Assembly: GCA_035192965.1 (NCBI GenBank)
Contig: CP136571.1
Span: 826,501 to 890,500 of the forward strand
DNA length: 64,000 nt
Source: Fuscovulum sp.
GTDB lineage: Bacteria; Pseudomonadota; Alphaproteobacteria; Rhodobacterales; Rhodobacteraceae
Reading direction: 5' to 3'
Every line of letters starts with the position of its first letter. Position 1 is the first letter of the stretch. Shown piece by piece: positions 55,507 to 64,000 of the stretch. A program made the position numbers and the translations under genes. The notes beneath the pieces are model-generated. The model saw only the letters and a list, made by a program, of their open reading frames with translations. It was not told the origin of the DNA and did not search any database.

Positions 55507-56274
55507 TCAGAACCTGTCCTTGCGGGCGCGGATTTCGGCGAAAGCGGCTTCAGCGCTGGCATTTGGCTGGCCAATCGCGGCTTTCAGGTCGGGCAGATGC
55601 GCACGCAGGAAGGGGTTGGTTTCCAGTTCTTCGGAAAGAGCGACGGGGACGGTGGGACGGTCTTCTCCGCGCGCCACTGACACCCGATTGCTTCTGGAGA
55701 TAAGCGCGGCGTTGCCGGGTTCAAGGGTCAGGGCGAAACGGATGTTGGAGGCGGTGTATTCGTGGCCCGAGCAGATGAGCGTTTGTGGTGGCAGCGCGGC
55801 GAGGCGGGTCAGCGAGGCGTGCATCTGGGCGGGCGTGCCTTCAAACAGGCGGCCGCAGCCGGCGGACATCAGGCTGTCGCCGGTGAAGGCAAGGGCGGCA
55901 GCGGGGATGTGAAAGGCGATGTGGCCAATGGTGTGGCCGGGAACGGGGAAGGCGTGGACGGGATGGCCGCCGAAGGGGAAGCTCGCCTCATCCGGCAGGG
56001 CGTGATCAAGCGGGGGCAGGCGGTGGGAATCCGCAGCCGCCCCGGTGACGCGCGCGCCCGTGGCGGCGCGCAGGTCGGCCACGCCCTGGATGTGATCGGA
56101 ATGGTGATGGGTGAGCCAGATGTCGGTGAGGGCCCAGCCGCGTTCCCCCAGGGCAGCGAGGATCGGCGCGGCATCGGGGACATCGACCACCGCCGTTGCG
56201 CCGGTTTCGGGATCGTGGATCAGATAGGCGTAGTTGTCCGACAGGCAGGGGATGGTGACGAGTTCGAGCGGCAT
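55507..56274 (-). CDS. gloB: Hydroxyacylglutathione hydrolase (glyoxalase II)
   Basis: The protein has 255 residues from the ATG at 56274 ([21 protein letters not shown]); the reading to 56337 crosses the divergent promoter. It has the binuclear metal site of the metallo-beta-lactamase fold: THHHSDH at 55-61, [15 protein letters not shown] and CSGHEYT. It hydrolyses S-lactoylglutathione to lactate in methylglyoxal detoxification. It is divergent from the methyltransferase gene with a 62-bp shared upstream region. Confidence 0.94.
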   Translation of the reverse strand: MPLELVTIPCLSDNYAYLIHDPETGATAVVDVPDAAPILAALGERGWALTDIWLTHHHSDHIQGVADLRAATGARVTGAAADSHRLPPLDHALPDEASFPFGGHPVHAFPVPGHTIGHIAFHIPAAALAFTGDSLMSAGCGRLFEGTPAQMHASLTRLAALPPQTLICSGHEYTASNIRFALTLEPGNAALISRSNRVSVARGEDRPTVPVALSEELETNPFLRAHLPDLKAAIGQPNASAEAAFAEIRARKDRF

Positions 56275-56336
56275 GGTCTTTGATCCGTGTTTCGCTATGC
56301 TGCGCCCAGACTGGACCGGCGGGGAAGCCAAGCGCA

Positions 56337-57119
56337 ATGCACCTTGATGTGCTCGATCTGCGGAACTTCTATTATCGCACGCAGCTTGGCCGCGTGGCGC
56401 AGCGGGCGATCCGCGATCAGGTGCTGCGGCTGTGGCCGGTGCAGCAGGGACATACGGTGGCGGGCTTCGGCTTTGCGGTGCCGCTCTTGCGCCCCTATCT
56501 GACCGAGAGCCGCAGGGTGATCGGGCTGATGCCCGGCCCGCAGGGGGTGATGCCCTGGCCTGCGGGGATGGAGAATGTCAGCGTCCTTTGTGAGGAAACC
56601 TATTGGCCGGTACCGACGGGTATGGTGGACCGGCTGGTGCTGATGCATGGGCTGGAGACATCGGAACATCCCAGTGCCGTGCTGGAAGAAGCGCATCGCG
56701 TTCTGGGGCCGGGGGGGAAGGCGCTGATCGTGGTGCCGAACCGATCTGGGCTGTGGTCGCGGCGGGATATCACGCCGTTCGGTTTTGGCCGCCCCTATTC
56801 GATGACGCAGCTGGAGGCGCAGTTGAAGCGGCACGGCTTCACGCCGGAACGCACCTGCGCGGCCTTGTTCACCCCGCCATCGCAAAGCCGGTTCTGGCTG
56901 CGGACGGCGGATTTCTGGGAAGGGCTGGGGCGGCGCTTTGGGCCGTGGCTGGCAGGCGGCGTGCTGATGGTGGAGGCGACGAAGCAGGTCTATGCCCCCA
57001 CACGCGGGGGGTTGAGTGCACTGGCGCGGCGGCCTTTGAAGGTGCTGGAAGGCGTGGGCAAGGGCGTGCCTGAACCCGCGATGAACCAGATGCCGGGGGT
57101 GACGCGCGAGCGCGAGTGA
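56337..57119 (+). CDS. SAM-dependent methyltransferase (type 11-like)
   Basis: The protein has 260 residues from the ATG at 56337. The pattern [40 protein letters not shown] is the central strand and helix of a class I methyltransferase of the Methyltransf_11 type. The N-terminal glycine motif is weak ([12 protein letters not shown]). Substrate unknown. From memory it is commonly next to gloB in Rhodobacterales, but no functional link is established. Confidence 0.78.
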   Translation: MHLDVLDLRNFYYRTQLGRVAQRAIRDQVLRLWPVQQGHTVAGFGFAVPLLRPYLTESRRVIGLMPGPQGVMPWPAGMENVSVLCEETYWPVPTGMVDRLVLMHGLETSEHPSAVLEEAHRVLGPGGKALIVVPNRSGLWSRRDITPFGFGRPYSMTQLEAQLKRHGFTPERTCAALFTPPSQSRFWLRTADFWEGLGRRFGPWLAGGVLMVEATKQVYAPTRGGLSALARRPLKVLEGVGKGVPEPAMNQMPGVTRERE

Positions 57120-57158
57120 TCTTGCGGGCCGATATGTTGATGCCCGAAATCCAAAGGA

Positions 57159-57186
57159 ATGCCGCCCCCGCAGGCGGGGACGGCAT
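57159..57186 (+). terminator. Terminator-like hairpin after the methyltransferase gene
   Basis: ATGCCG-C-CCCCGC pairs with GCGGGG-A-CGGCAT, a 12-bp stem with one mismatch and a 2-nt loop, 39 bp past the stop. Downstream is GAGACATTTT, a poor T tract. Confidence 0.55.
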
Positions 57187-57231
57187 GAGACATTTTCCCC
57201 GCATCGCGCGTGCCGCGCGCTGCGGGCGTGA

Positions 57232-57298
57232 GGGGGGCCAGCCCCCCGGTCGCGTGCCGCGCCCTCCCCCCGGGGTATTTGGGGCCAAGATGAAGGGG
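57232..57298. repeat. Intergenic repeat with GGGGGGC/GCCCCCC hairpin and GTATTTGGGG core
   Basis: A perfect 7-bp hairpin at 57232-57247 is followed by the core GTATTTGGGGCCAAGATGAAG at 57275-57295, which recurs inside xdhA. On the minus strand it reads CTTCATCTTGGCCCCAAATAC, a sequence I associate with dispersed intergenic repeats of Rhodobacterales. The 519-bp gap between the methyltransferase gene and atpH (57120-57638) contains this repeat, the terminator before it and the atp leader after it, and no gene. Confidence 0.55.
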
Positions 57299-57506
57299 TA
57301 AGGTGGGGGCGGGTGACACTGTCGCGGGGCGCCCATGTCCCGCATCGCATCTTGCCGCAGAGTGGGGGCCGATTCTGCGCTGCGGCATGGGGATGGGGCG
57401 GCCGGACGGCGCCTTTGCCTGATGCAAAAAGCCGCAGGCGGGGCGGGGGTGGTGCGGGGCTTTGTAAAAGCTGCGTGGAACAATCACGTTGGCGCGACCT
57501 TCCCGG

Positions 57507-57535
57507 TTGCGGGCTTGGTGGACCTCTGCTACAGA
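57507..57535 (+). promoter_or_regulatory. Possible atp operon promoter
   Basis: TTGCGG and TACAGA with a 17-bp spacer would start transcription near 57542, about 97 bases before atpH. The -10 element is poor, so this is tentative. Confidence 0.3.
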
Positions 57536-57552
57536 CCGCGCGAATTGACAGA

Positions 57553-57570
57553 CGCAGGGGCTTCCCTGCG
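57553..57570 (+). other. Hairpin in the atp leader
   Basis: CGCAGGG-GCTT-CCCTGCG is a perfect 7-bp stem with a 4-nt loop, 69 bases upstream of the atpH start. It would form near the 5' end of the transcript if the promoter above is right. Confidence 0.45.
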
Positions 57571-57638
57571 CCCTGGGATGCCCTTGGCCTGTGCAAGCTT
57601 TGCGCGGGCGCGGGGGCCAAGACAGCGGAAGGGTTGAC

Positions 57639-58199
57639 GTGTCCGAACCAGCTTCGATCTCCTCCGGCATTGCCGCACGCTACGCCACCGCTCTTTTCGA
57701 GTTGGCGAAGGAAGACAAGGGACTGAAGGCGCTTGAGGCAGATGCCGAAGCGCTGGCGGCAGCCCTTGCGGTAAGCCCGGACCTGAGCGCGATGATCGCC
57801 TCGCCCGTCGTATCGCGCGAGGATCAGGCGGCGGCGATTGCCGCGATTGCCAAGAAGATGAAATTGTCGGCGCTGACCGCCAACACGCTGGCGCTGATGG
57901 CCAGCAAGCGGCGGCTGTTCGTGCTGCCGCAGTTGGTGGCTGATGTGCTGGCGCGCATCGCGGCGGACCGGGGCGAAGTGACGGCCGAGGTCACCTCGGC
58001 TGCTGCGCTGTCGGACGCGCAGACCAAGGCACTGGCCGCGACGCTGAAGACGCGTGTCGGCAAGGATGTGAAACTGAAAGTGGCTGTCGATGAAACGCTC
58101 ATCGGTGGTCTTGTCGTCAAGCTGGGCTCGACCATGATCGACACGTCGGTCAAGGCAAAGCTCGCGGCTCTCCAGAATGCAATGAAAGAGGTTGGGTGA
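57639..58199 (+). CDS. atpH: ATP synthase F1 delta subunit
   Basis: The 186-residue protein starts at the GTG at 57639 with GGAAGGG upstream. It has [17 protein letters not shown] at the N-terminus and the family C-terminal stretch [30 protein letters not shown]. Delta ties the F1 head to the peripheral stalk. It is the first gene of atpHAGDC. As in other alphaproteobacteria the F0 genes are elsewhere. Confidence 0.95.
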   Translation: MSEPASISSGIAARYATALFELAKEDKGLKALEADAEALAAALAVSPDLSAMIASPVVSREDQAAAIAAIAKKMKLSALTANTLALMASKRRLFVLPQLVADVLARIAADRGEVTAEVTSAAALSDAQTKALAATLKTRVGKDVKLKVAVDETLIGGLVVKLGSTMIDTSVKAKLAALQNAMKEVG

Positions 58200-59737
58200 T
58201 GGGAATTCAGGCTGCTGAGATCTCTGCGATCCTGAAAGAGCAGATCAAGAATTTCGGCAAGGATGCCGAAGTGGCCGAAGTGGGCCGTGTTCTTTCCGTA
58301 GGTGACGGGATCGCCCGTGTGCACGGGCTGGACAATGTCCAGGCCGGCGAGATGGTGGAATTCCCCGGCGGTATCCGCGGGATGGCGCTGAACCTGGAAG
58401 TCGACAACGTCGGTATCGTGATCTTCGGGTCCGACCAGGACATCAAGGAAGGCGATATCGTCAAGCGGACCAAGTCCATCGTGGACGTGCCCGCGGGCAA
58501 CGGCCTGCTGGGCCGCGTCGTGGACGGCCTTGGCAACCCGATCGATGGCAAGGGCCCGATTGCGGCGACCGAGCGTCGCGTGGCCGATGTGAAGGCCCCC
58601 GGCATCATCCCGCGCAAATCGGTGCATGAGCCGATGGCGACCGGCCTGAAGGCCGTGGACGCGATGATCCCCGTTGGCCGTGGCCAGCGCGAACTGATCA
58701 TCGGTGACCGCCAGACCGGCAAGACTGCCGTGGCGCTGGACACCATCCTGAACCAGAAGGTCTATAACGAGGCCGCTGGCGACGACGAATCCAAGAAGCT
58801 GTACTGCATCTATGTGGCCATCGGGCAGAAGCGTTCGACCGTGGCACAGCTGGTGAAGAAGCTGGAGGAAACCGGGGCGATCGACTACACGATCGTCGTG
58901 GCAGCCACCGCATCCGACCCGGCGCCGATGCAGTTCCTGGCGCCCTATTCGGCCACCGCGATGGCAGAGTTCTTCCGCGACAATGGCCGTCATGCGCTGA
59001 TCATCTATGATGACCTGTCCAAGCAGGCCGTTGCCTATCGCCAGATGTCGCTCTTGCTGCGCCGTCCGCCGGGACGTGAAGCCTATCCGGGCGACGTGTT
59101 CTATCTGCACTCGCGCCTGCTGGAGCGTTCGGCCAAGCTGAACGAGGATTTCGGGGCCGGCTCGCTGACCGCGCTGCCGATCATCGAAACGCAGGGCGGC
59201 GACGTGTCGGCCTTTATTCCGACGAACGTGATCTCGATCACCGATGGCCAGATCTTCCTGGAAACGGAACTGTTCTATCAGGGCATCCGCCCGGCTGTGA
59301 ACACCGGTCTGTCGGTGTCGCGTGTGGGCTCCAGCGCCCAGACCAACGCGATGAAGTCGGTCGCGGGCAAGGTGAAGCTGGAACTGGCGCAGTATCGCGA
59401 AATGGCGGCCTTTGCGCAGTTCGGGTCTGATCTTGACGCATCCACCCAGCAGTTGCTGAACCGTGGCGCGCGTCTGACGGAGCTGATGAAGCAGCCGCAG
59501 TATTCGCCGCTGACCAATGCGGAAATCGTTTGCGTGATCTTTGCCGGTACCAACGGCTATCTGGACAAGATCGGCGTCAAGGATGTGGGCCGTTTCGAGG
59601 CGGGCCTTCTGAAGCACCTGCGCACCAAGGGCGCGGCGCTGCTGGAAGACATCACCAAGAACGACCGCAAGGTTTCGGGCGACCTGGAAAAGGCCATCCG
59701 TGCGGAGCTTGATGCGTTCGCCAAAGACTTCGCTTGA
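58199..59737 (+). CDS. atpA: ATP synthase F1 alpha subunit
   Basis: The 512-residue subunit starts at the ATG sharing a base with the atpH stop (TGATG). It has Walker A GDRQTGKT at 169-176, the DEESKKL-like [21 protein letters not shown] stretch, and [14 protein letters not shown] [12 protein letters not shown]. Alpha binds ATP non-catalytically and supplies the arginine finger ([10 protein letters not shown]). Length and order are normal. Confidence 0.98.
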   Translation: MGIQAAEISAILKEQIKNFGKDAEVAEVGRVLSVGDGIARVHGLDNVQAGEMVEFPGGIRGMALNLEVDNVGIVIFGSDQDIKEGDIVKRTKSIVDVPAGNGLLGRVVDGLGNPIDGKGPIAATERRVADVKAPGIIPRKSVHEPMATGLKAVDAMIPVGRGQRELIIGDRQTGKTAVALDTILNQKVYNEAAGDDESKKLYCIYVAIGQKRSTVAQLVKKLEETGAIDYTIVVAATASDPAPMQFLAPYSATAMAEFFRDNGRHALIIYDDLSKQAVAYRQMSLLLRRPPGREAYPGDVFYLHSRLLERSAKLNEDFGAGSLTALPIIETQGGDVSAFIPTNVISITDGQIFLETELFYQGIRPAVNTGLSVSRVGSSAQTNAMKSVAGKVKLELAQYREMAAFAQFGSDLDASTQQLLNRGARLTELMKQPQYSPLTNAEIVCVIFAGTNGYLDKIGVKDVGRFEAGLLKHLRTKGAALLEDITKNDRKVSGDLEKAIRAELDAFAKDFA

Positions 59738-59761
59738 TTTTGGCCCTGAGGGAGTAGGCAG

Positions 59762-60628
59762 ATGCCCAGCCTTAAGGACCTGAAAAACCGGATCGGCAGC
59801 GTCAAGAACACGCGCAAGATCACGAAGGCGATGCAGATGGTCGCGGCGGCGAAACTTCGCCGCGCCCAAGAGGCTGCGGAAGCCGCGCGCCCCTATGCCG
59901 AACGGATGAATGCCGTTGTGGCGGGGCTGGCGGCATCGGTCGGCCAGTCCCCATCGGCCCCCCGGCTTTTGTCGGGGACGGGGGCGGACAAGGTGCATCT
60001 TCTGGTGGTGATGACCGCCGAACGTGGCCTGTGCGGCGGTTTCAACTCGTCCATCGCGCGTCTGGCGCGAGTGCGGGCGCAGGAATTGCTGGCGCAGGGC
60101 AAGACGGTGAAGATCCTGACCGTCGGCAAGAAGGGGCGGGAACAGCTCAAGCGTGATTTGGCCGCGCATTTCGTGGGCCATGTTGACCTGAGCGAGGTCA
60201 AGCGTGTGGGCTATGTCAATGCGCAGTCCATCGCGCGTGAAGTGCTGGCGCGCTTTGAAGCGGGCGAGTTCGACGTGGCGACGCTGTTCTACAACCGGTT
60301 CCAGTCGGTGATCAGCCAGATCCCGACCGCGCAGCAGGTGATCCCGGCCAAGTTCGAAGGCGGCGGCGTGTCGTCGCTGTATGACTATGAGCCGAGCGAA
60401 GAAGCCATCCTTGCGGACCTGCTTCCGCGCGGTGTTGCAACGCAGGTGTTCACTGCGCTGCTGGAGAACGGGGCATCCGAACAGGGTGCGCGGATGTCGG
60501 CGATGGACAACGCCACGCGCAATGCGGGCGACATGATCAACAAGCTGACGATCCAGTACAACCGTTCGCGGCAGGCGGCGATCACCAAAGAGCTTATCGA
60601 AATCATTTCGGGCGCCGAGGCGCTCTGA
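59762..60628 (+). CDS. atpG: ATP synthase F1 gamma subunit
   Basis: The 288-residue protein is the rotating central shaft of F1. It opens [30 protein letters not shown] and ends [43 protein letters not shown], the two helices that form the coiled coil. It has a GGGAG ribosome binding site 24 bp after atpA. Confidence 0.98.
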   Translation: MPSLKDLKNRIGSVKNTRKITKAMQMVAAAKLRRAQEAAEAARPYAERMNAVVAGLAASVGQSPSAPRLLSGTGADKVHLLVVMTAERGLCGGFNSSIARLARVRAQELLAQGKTVKILTVGKKGREQLKRDLAAHFVGHVDLSEVKRVGYVNAQSIAREVLARFEAGEFDVATLFYNRFQSVISQIPTAQQVIPAKFEGGGVSSLYDYEPSEEAILADLLPRGVATQVFTALLENGASEQGARMSAMDNATRNAGDMINKLTIQYNRSRQAAITKELIEIISGAEAL

Positions 60629-60633
60629 GTTAG

Positions 60634-62064
<1,431 letters not shown>

Positions 62065-62076
62065 GGGGGCAAGCCA

Positions 62077-62469
62077 ATGGCAGGCACGCTGCAATTCGAC
62101 CTTGTCTCGCCGGAGCGGAGGCTTGCCTCTGTTGCCGCGAGCGAGGTTCAGATCCCGGGGGCCGATGGCGACCTGACGGCGATGGAGGGGCATTCGCCCA
62201 CCATCACCACGCTGCGCCCCGGCATTCTGAAGGCGGTTTCGGCCGAAGGGGCGAAGTCCTATGTAGTGACCGGCGGTTTTGCCGACATCACCGCCAGCAG
62301 CGTTTCGGTTCTGGCCGAACGTGCGGTGCCGGTGGAAGAGGCCAATGCCGCCCTGTTTGACGGTCTGCTGGCCGAGGCGCGCGAAGCCGCCGCCACGTCA
62401 GCCGACAAGGATAGCGCCGACAAACTGGTCGCCGACATTCTGGCCATGCGCGCGGCGGTGGGCCAATAG
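62077..62469 (+). CDS. atpC: ATP synthase F1 epsilon subunit
   Basis: The 130-residue protein has the family opening LQFDLVSPERRLASVAASEVQIPGADGDLT and the beta-sandwich YVVTGGFADITASSVSVLAERAV, with a short helical tail. Epsilon connects gamma to the c-ring and can restrain ATP hydrolysis. It ends the operon before a strong terminator. Confidence 0.95.
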   Translation: MAGTLQFDLVSPERRLASVAASEVQIPGADGDLTAMEGHSPTITTLRPGILKAVSAEGAKSYVVTGGFADITASSVSVLAERAVPVEEANAALFDGLLAEAREAAATSADKDSADKLVADILAMRAAVGQ

Positions 62470-62493
62470 GCGCGCAGGTCTGATGCAATCGTG

Positions 62494-62525
62494 AAGGCCC
62501 CGTTGTCATGGCGGGGCCTTTTCTT
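62494..62525 (+). terminator. Intrinsic terminator of the atp operon
   Basis: AAGGCCCCG / CGGGGCCTT is a perfect 9-bp stem with a 9-nt loop followed by TTCTT, 24 bp past the atpC stop. Confidence 0.88.
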
Positions 62526-62575
62526 ATGGTGGTCCTGCGTGTTGCATGACCAAGTAAGGGGTGACCGGAGTCCGG

Positions 62576-62941
62576 ATGAAACAGCCAAAGATGAAGCGCA
62601 TGTCAGCCAGCAGGATCGGGATATTGCAGGGCAGCCGCATCCTGTTTTCGGATTTTGCGTCGGATGGCGTGATGTGGACGGGCAGCGGCGACCGCGAAAG
62701 CCGGTTCCATGTGACCTTCAACGAAGCCTTTCGCGCGCCCCCCGCCGTGATGGTGGGCATTTCCCTGTGGGACATGGACCACAAGACCAACATGCGCGCC
62801 GACCTGACCGCCGAGAATGTATCGGAAAAGGGGTTTCAGCTGGTGTTCCGCACATGGGGCGACACGCGCATCGCCCGCATTCGCGCGGATTGGACAGCCA
62901 TCGGCCCGGTGCGGGACGAGGACGACTGGGACATCGCGTGA
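62576..62941 (+). CDS. H-type lectin domain protein
   Basis: The 121-residue protein begins at the ATG at 62576 (GGAG 6 bases upstream); a GTG at 62561 is an alternative. It has no signal peptide. Residues 15 to the end fit the H-type lectin domain, a six-stranded sandwich first known from snail agglutinin: FSDFASDGVMWTGSGDRESRFHVTFNEAFRAPPAVMVGISLWDMD, then FRTWGDTRIARIRADWTAIG. The carbohydrate-binding role in bacteria is not established, and a cytoplasmic lectin is odd. It stands alone after the atp terminator. Confidence 0.78.
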   Translation: MKQPKMKRMSASRIGILQGSRILFSDFASDGVMWTGSGDRESRFHVTFNEAFRAPPAVMVGISLWDMDHKTNMRADLTAENVSEKGFQLVFRTWGDTRIARIRADWTAIGPVRDEDDWDIA

Positions 62942-63024
62942 CAGGGGCCTGGCCGCCCGCTGTCACCGTCGCCAACTGAACGCAGCTTTGCTGTAGTGGT
63001 CAGACAGGGCCGTATCGGCGCCGA

Positions 63025-64000
63025 TCACCCGCGCACATACATGCCTTCGTAGATCGGGACGAGCGTATCGGTTTCGAACAGCGATGACACGCTGGTGCCG
63101 TTCCAGATGTTCAGGATCGCCTGGGCAAAGACCGGGGCGGTGGGGACGATGCGGATGTTCGATGCCGCGCGGACCTCATCCGTGGGGGCGATGGAATCGG
63201 TGATCACCAGCGATTTCATCACCGAATTCTGCACTCGCTCCACCGCCGGGCCGGAAAGGACGCCGTGGGTGATGTAGCTGTGAACCTCGGTCGCGCCGTT
63301 TTCCATCAGCACCTCTGCCGCCTTGCACAGCGTTCCGGCGGTGTCGCAGATATCGTCCACGATGATGCATTTGCGGCCACGCACATCACCGATCACGGTC
63401 ATCCCGGCCACTTCGCCCGCCTTTTCGCGGCGCTTGTCCACGATGGCAAGGGGGGCATTGATCCGCTTGGCCAGTTCGCGGGCGCGGGCCACGCCACCCA
63501 CATCGGGCGAGACGATCATCAGGTCTTCCAGCTGGCCCTTGAAGTGGTGTTCGATGTCCAGTGCAAAGACCGGGCTGGCATAGAGGTTGTCCACCGGAAT
63601 GTCGAAGAACCCCTGAATCTGCGCCGCGTGCAGGTCGAGCGTCAGCACGCGGTCAACGCCCGCGCGGGTGATCAGATTGGCGACCAGCTTGGCGCTGATG
63701 GGCGTGCGCGCCTTGGCGCGGCGGTCCTGACGGGCATAGCCGAAATAGGGGATCACGGCGGTGATGCGCGCCGCCGACGACCGGCGCAACGCATCGGTCA
63801 TGATCAAGAGTTCCATCAGGTTGTCATTGGCCGGGTTCGAGGTGGACTGGATGATGTACATATCCTCGCCCCGGACATTCTCGAACACCTCGACGAAAAT
63901 CTCCTGATCGTTGAAGCGTTCGATGCGGGCATCCACCAGATTGACCGACATGCCGCGGTGCATCGACATGCGTCGGGCGATGGCCTTGGCAAGCGGCAGG
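63025..64000 (-). CDS. prs: Ribose-phosphate pyrophosphokinase (5' end outside window)
   Basis: The visible 325 or so residues run off the right edge; upstream of the apparent ATG at 63969 the frame continues as [10 protein letters not shown], the normal start region of Prs, so the gene begins beyond 64000. It has [26 protein letters not shown], the ATP/PRPP motifs [11 protein letters not shown] and [20 protein letters not shown] (the PRPP loop) and the flexible KRREKAGEV. It makes PRPP, the precursor of purines, pyrimidines, NAD and histidine (HisG, 28 kb away). I see no good terminator in the 83 bp below it. Confidence 0.96.
   Translation of the reverse strand, partial: LPLAKAIARRMSMHRGMSVNLVDARIERFNDQEIFVEVFENVRGEDMYIIQSTSNPANDNLMELLIMTDALRRSSAARITAVIPYFGYARQDRRAKARTPISAKLVANLITRAGVDRVLTLDLHAAQIQGFFDIPVDNLYASPVFALDIEHHFKGQLEDLMIVSPDVGGVARARELAKRINAPLAIVDKRREKAGEVAGMTVIGDVRGRKCIIVDDICDTAGTLCKAAEVLMENGATEVHSYITHGVLSGPAVERVQNSVMKSLVITDSIAPTDEVRAASNIRIVPTAPVFAQAILNIWNGTSVSSLFETDTLVPIYEGMYVRG

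Overview
The window looks like core chromosome of a high-GC alphaproteobacterium of the Rhodobacterales (Rhodobacter/Paracoccus/Roseobacter relatives). I infer this from the F1-only atp operon, short HisG paired with HisZ, a 501-residue HisS, B12-dependent NrdJ, xdhABC order, UPF0114/Hint/DUF1489/DUF2125 proteins, and short intergenic repeats of a kind I associate with this order (TCTTGGCCCAAATAC-type). I see no rRNA, tRNA, CRISPR array, transposase or prophage. The left edge cuts znuC and the right edge cuts prs.

Layout. 0-1.3 kb: end of znuC and znuB (zinc import). 1.5-4.0 kb: a dimethylglycine/sarcosine dehydrogenase-like flavoprotein with its own terminator. 4.1-6.9 kb: GH25 lipoprotein, FAD oxidase, aldo/keto reductase. 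7.0-8.4 kb: sulfide:quinone oxidoreductase behind a promoter with a near-perfect FNR box. 8.5-18.0 kb (minus): a seven-gene purine operon, xdhA-xdhB-xdhC followed by a BMP-type nucleoside ABC importer. 18.2-21.6 kb: dnaE. 21.6-31.5 kb (minus): an eight-gene catabolic operon with nearly every junction overlapping (ThDP enzyme, hydantoinase A and B, uronate-dehydrogenase-like protein, FAD oxidase, LysR regulator, two SDRs). 31.6-33.9 kb: nrdJ. 34-35 kb: DUF1489 and a small secreted protein. 35.0-38.3 kb (minus): hisS-hisZ-hisG.

38.4-43 kb: slyX, an AbrB-type permease with a coupled membrane protein, a 426-bp gene-free stretch full of palindromes, an LpxR-type outer membrane lipid A deacylase and a Hint-domain protein. 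43-44.3 kb: rpsD with a clear promoter and terminator, and a UPF0114 protein. 44.4-47.4 kb: hisC-tyrA-extensin-like gene. 47.4-49 kb: DUF2125 and ChaC. 49-51.9 kb: a TolQ/MotA-like and MotB/OmpA-like motor pair. 52-57.1 kb: M23 peptidase with clpA, gloB and a methyltransferase. 57.6-62.5 kb: atpHAGDC. 62.5-64 kb: H-type lectin-domain protein and prs.

Logic. Purine or nucleoside uptake is hard-wired to xanthine oxidation in one transcript. The eight-gene operon is the best candidate for an undescribed pathway: it carries its own regulator inside the transcript, has no transporter, and has a 24-bp dyad just before its first ribosome binding site. The most unusual non-coding signals are (i) two diverged copies of an array of GTGCA motifs at 12-bp period, each between convergent genes and each followed by a TTAACCAT box; (ii) an intergenic repeat now translated as part of the XdhA linker; and (iii) inverted repeats and twin palindromes upstream of lpxR. 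Most of the window is ordinary housekeeping sequence, and functions marked as inferred have not been checked against a database.
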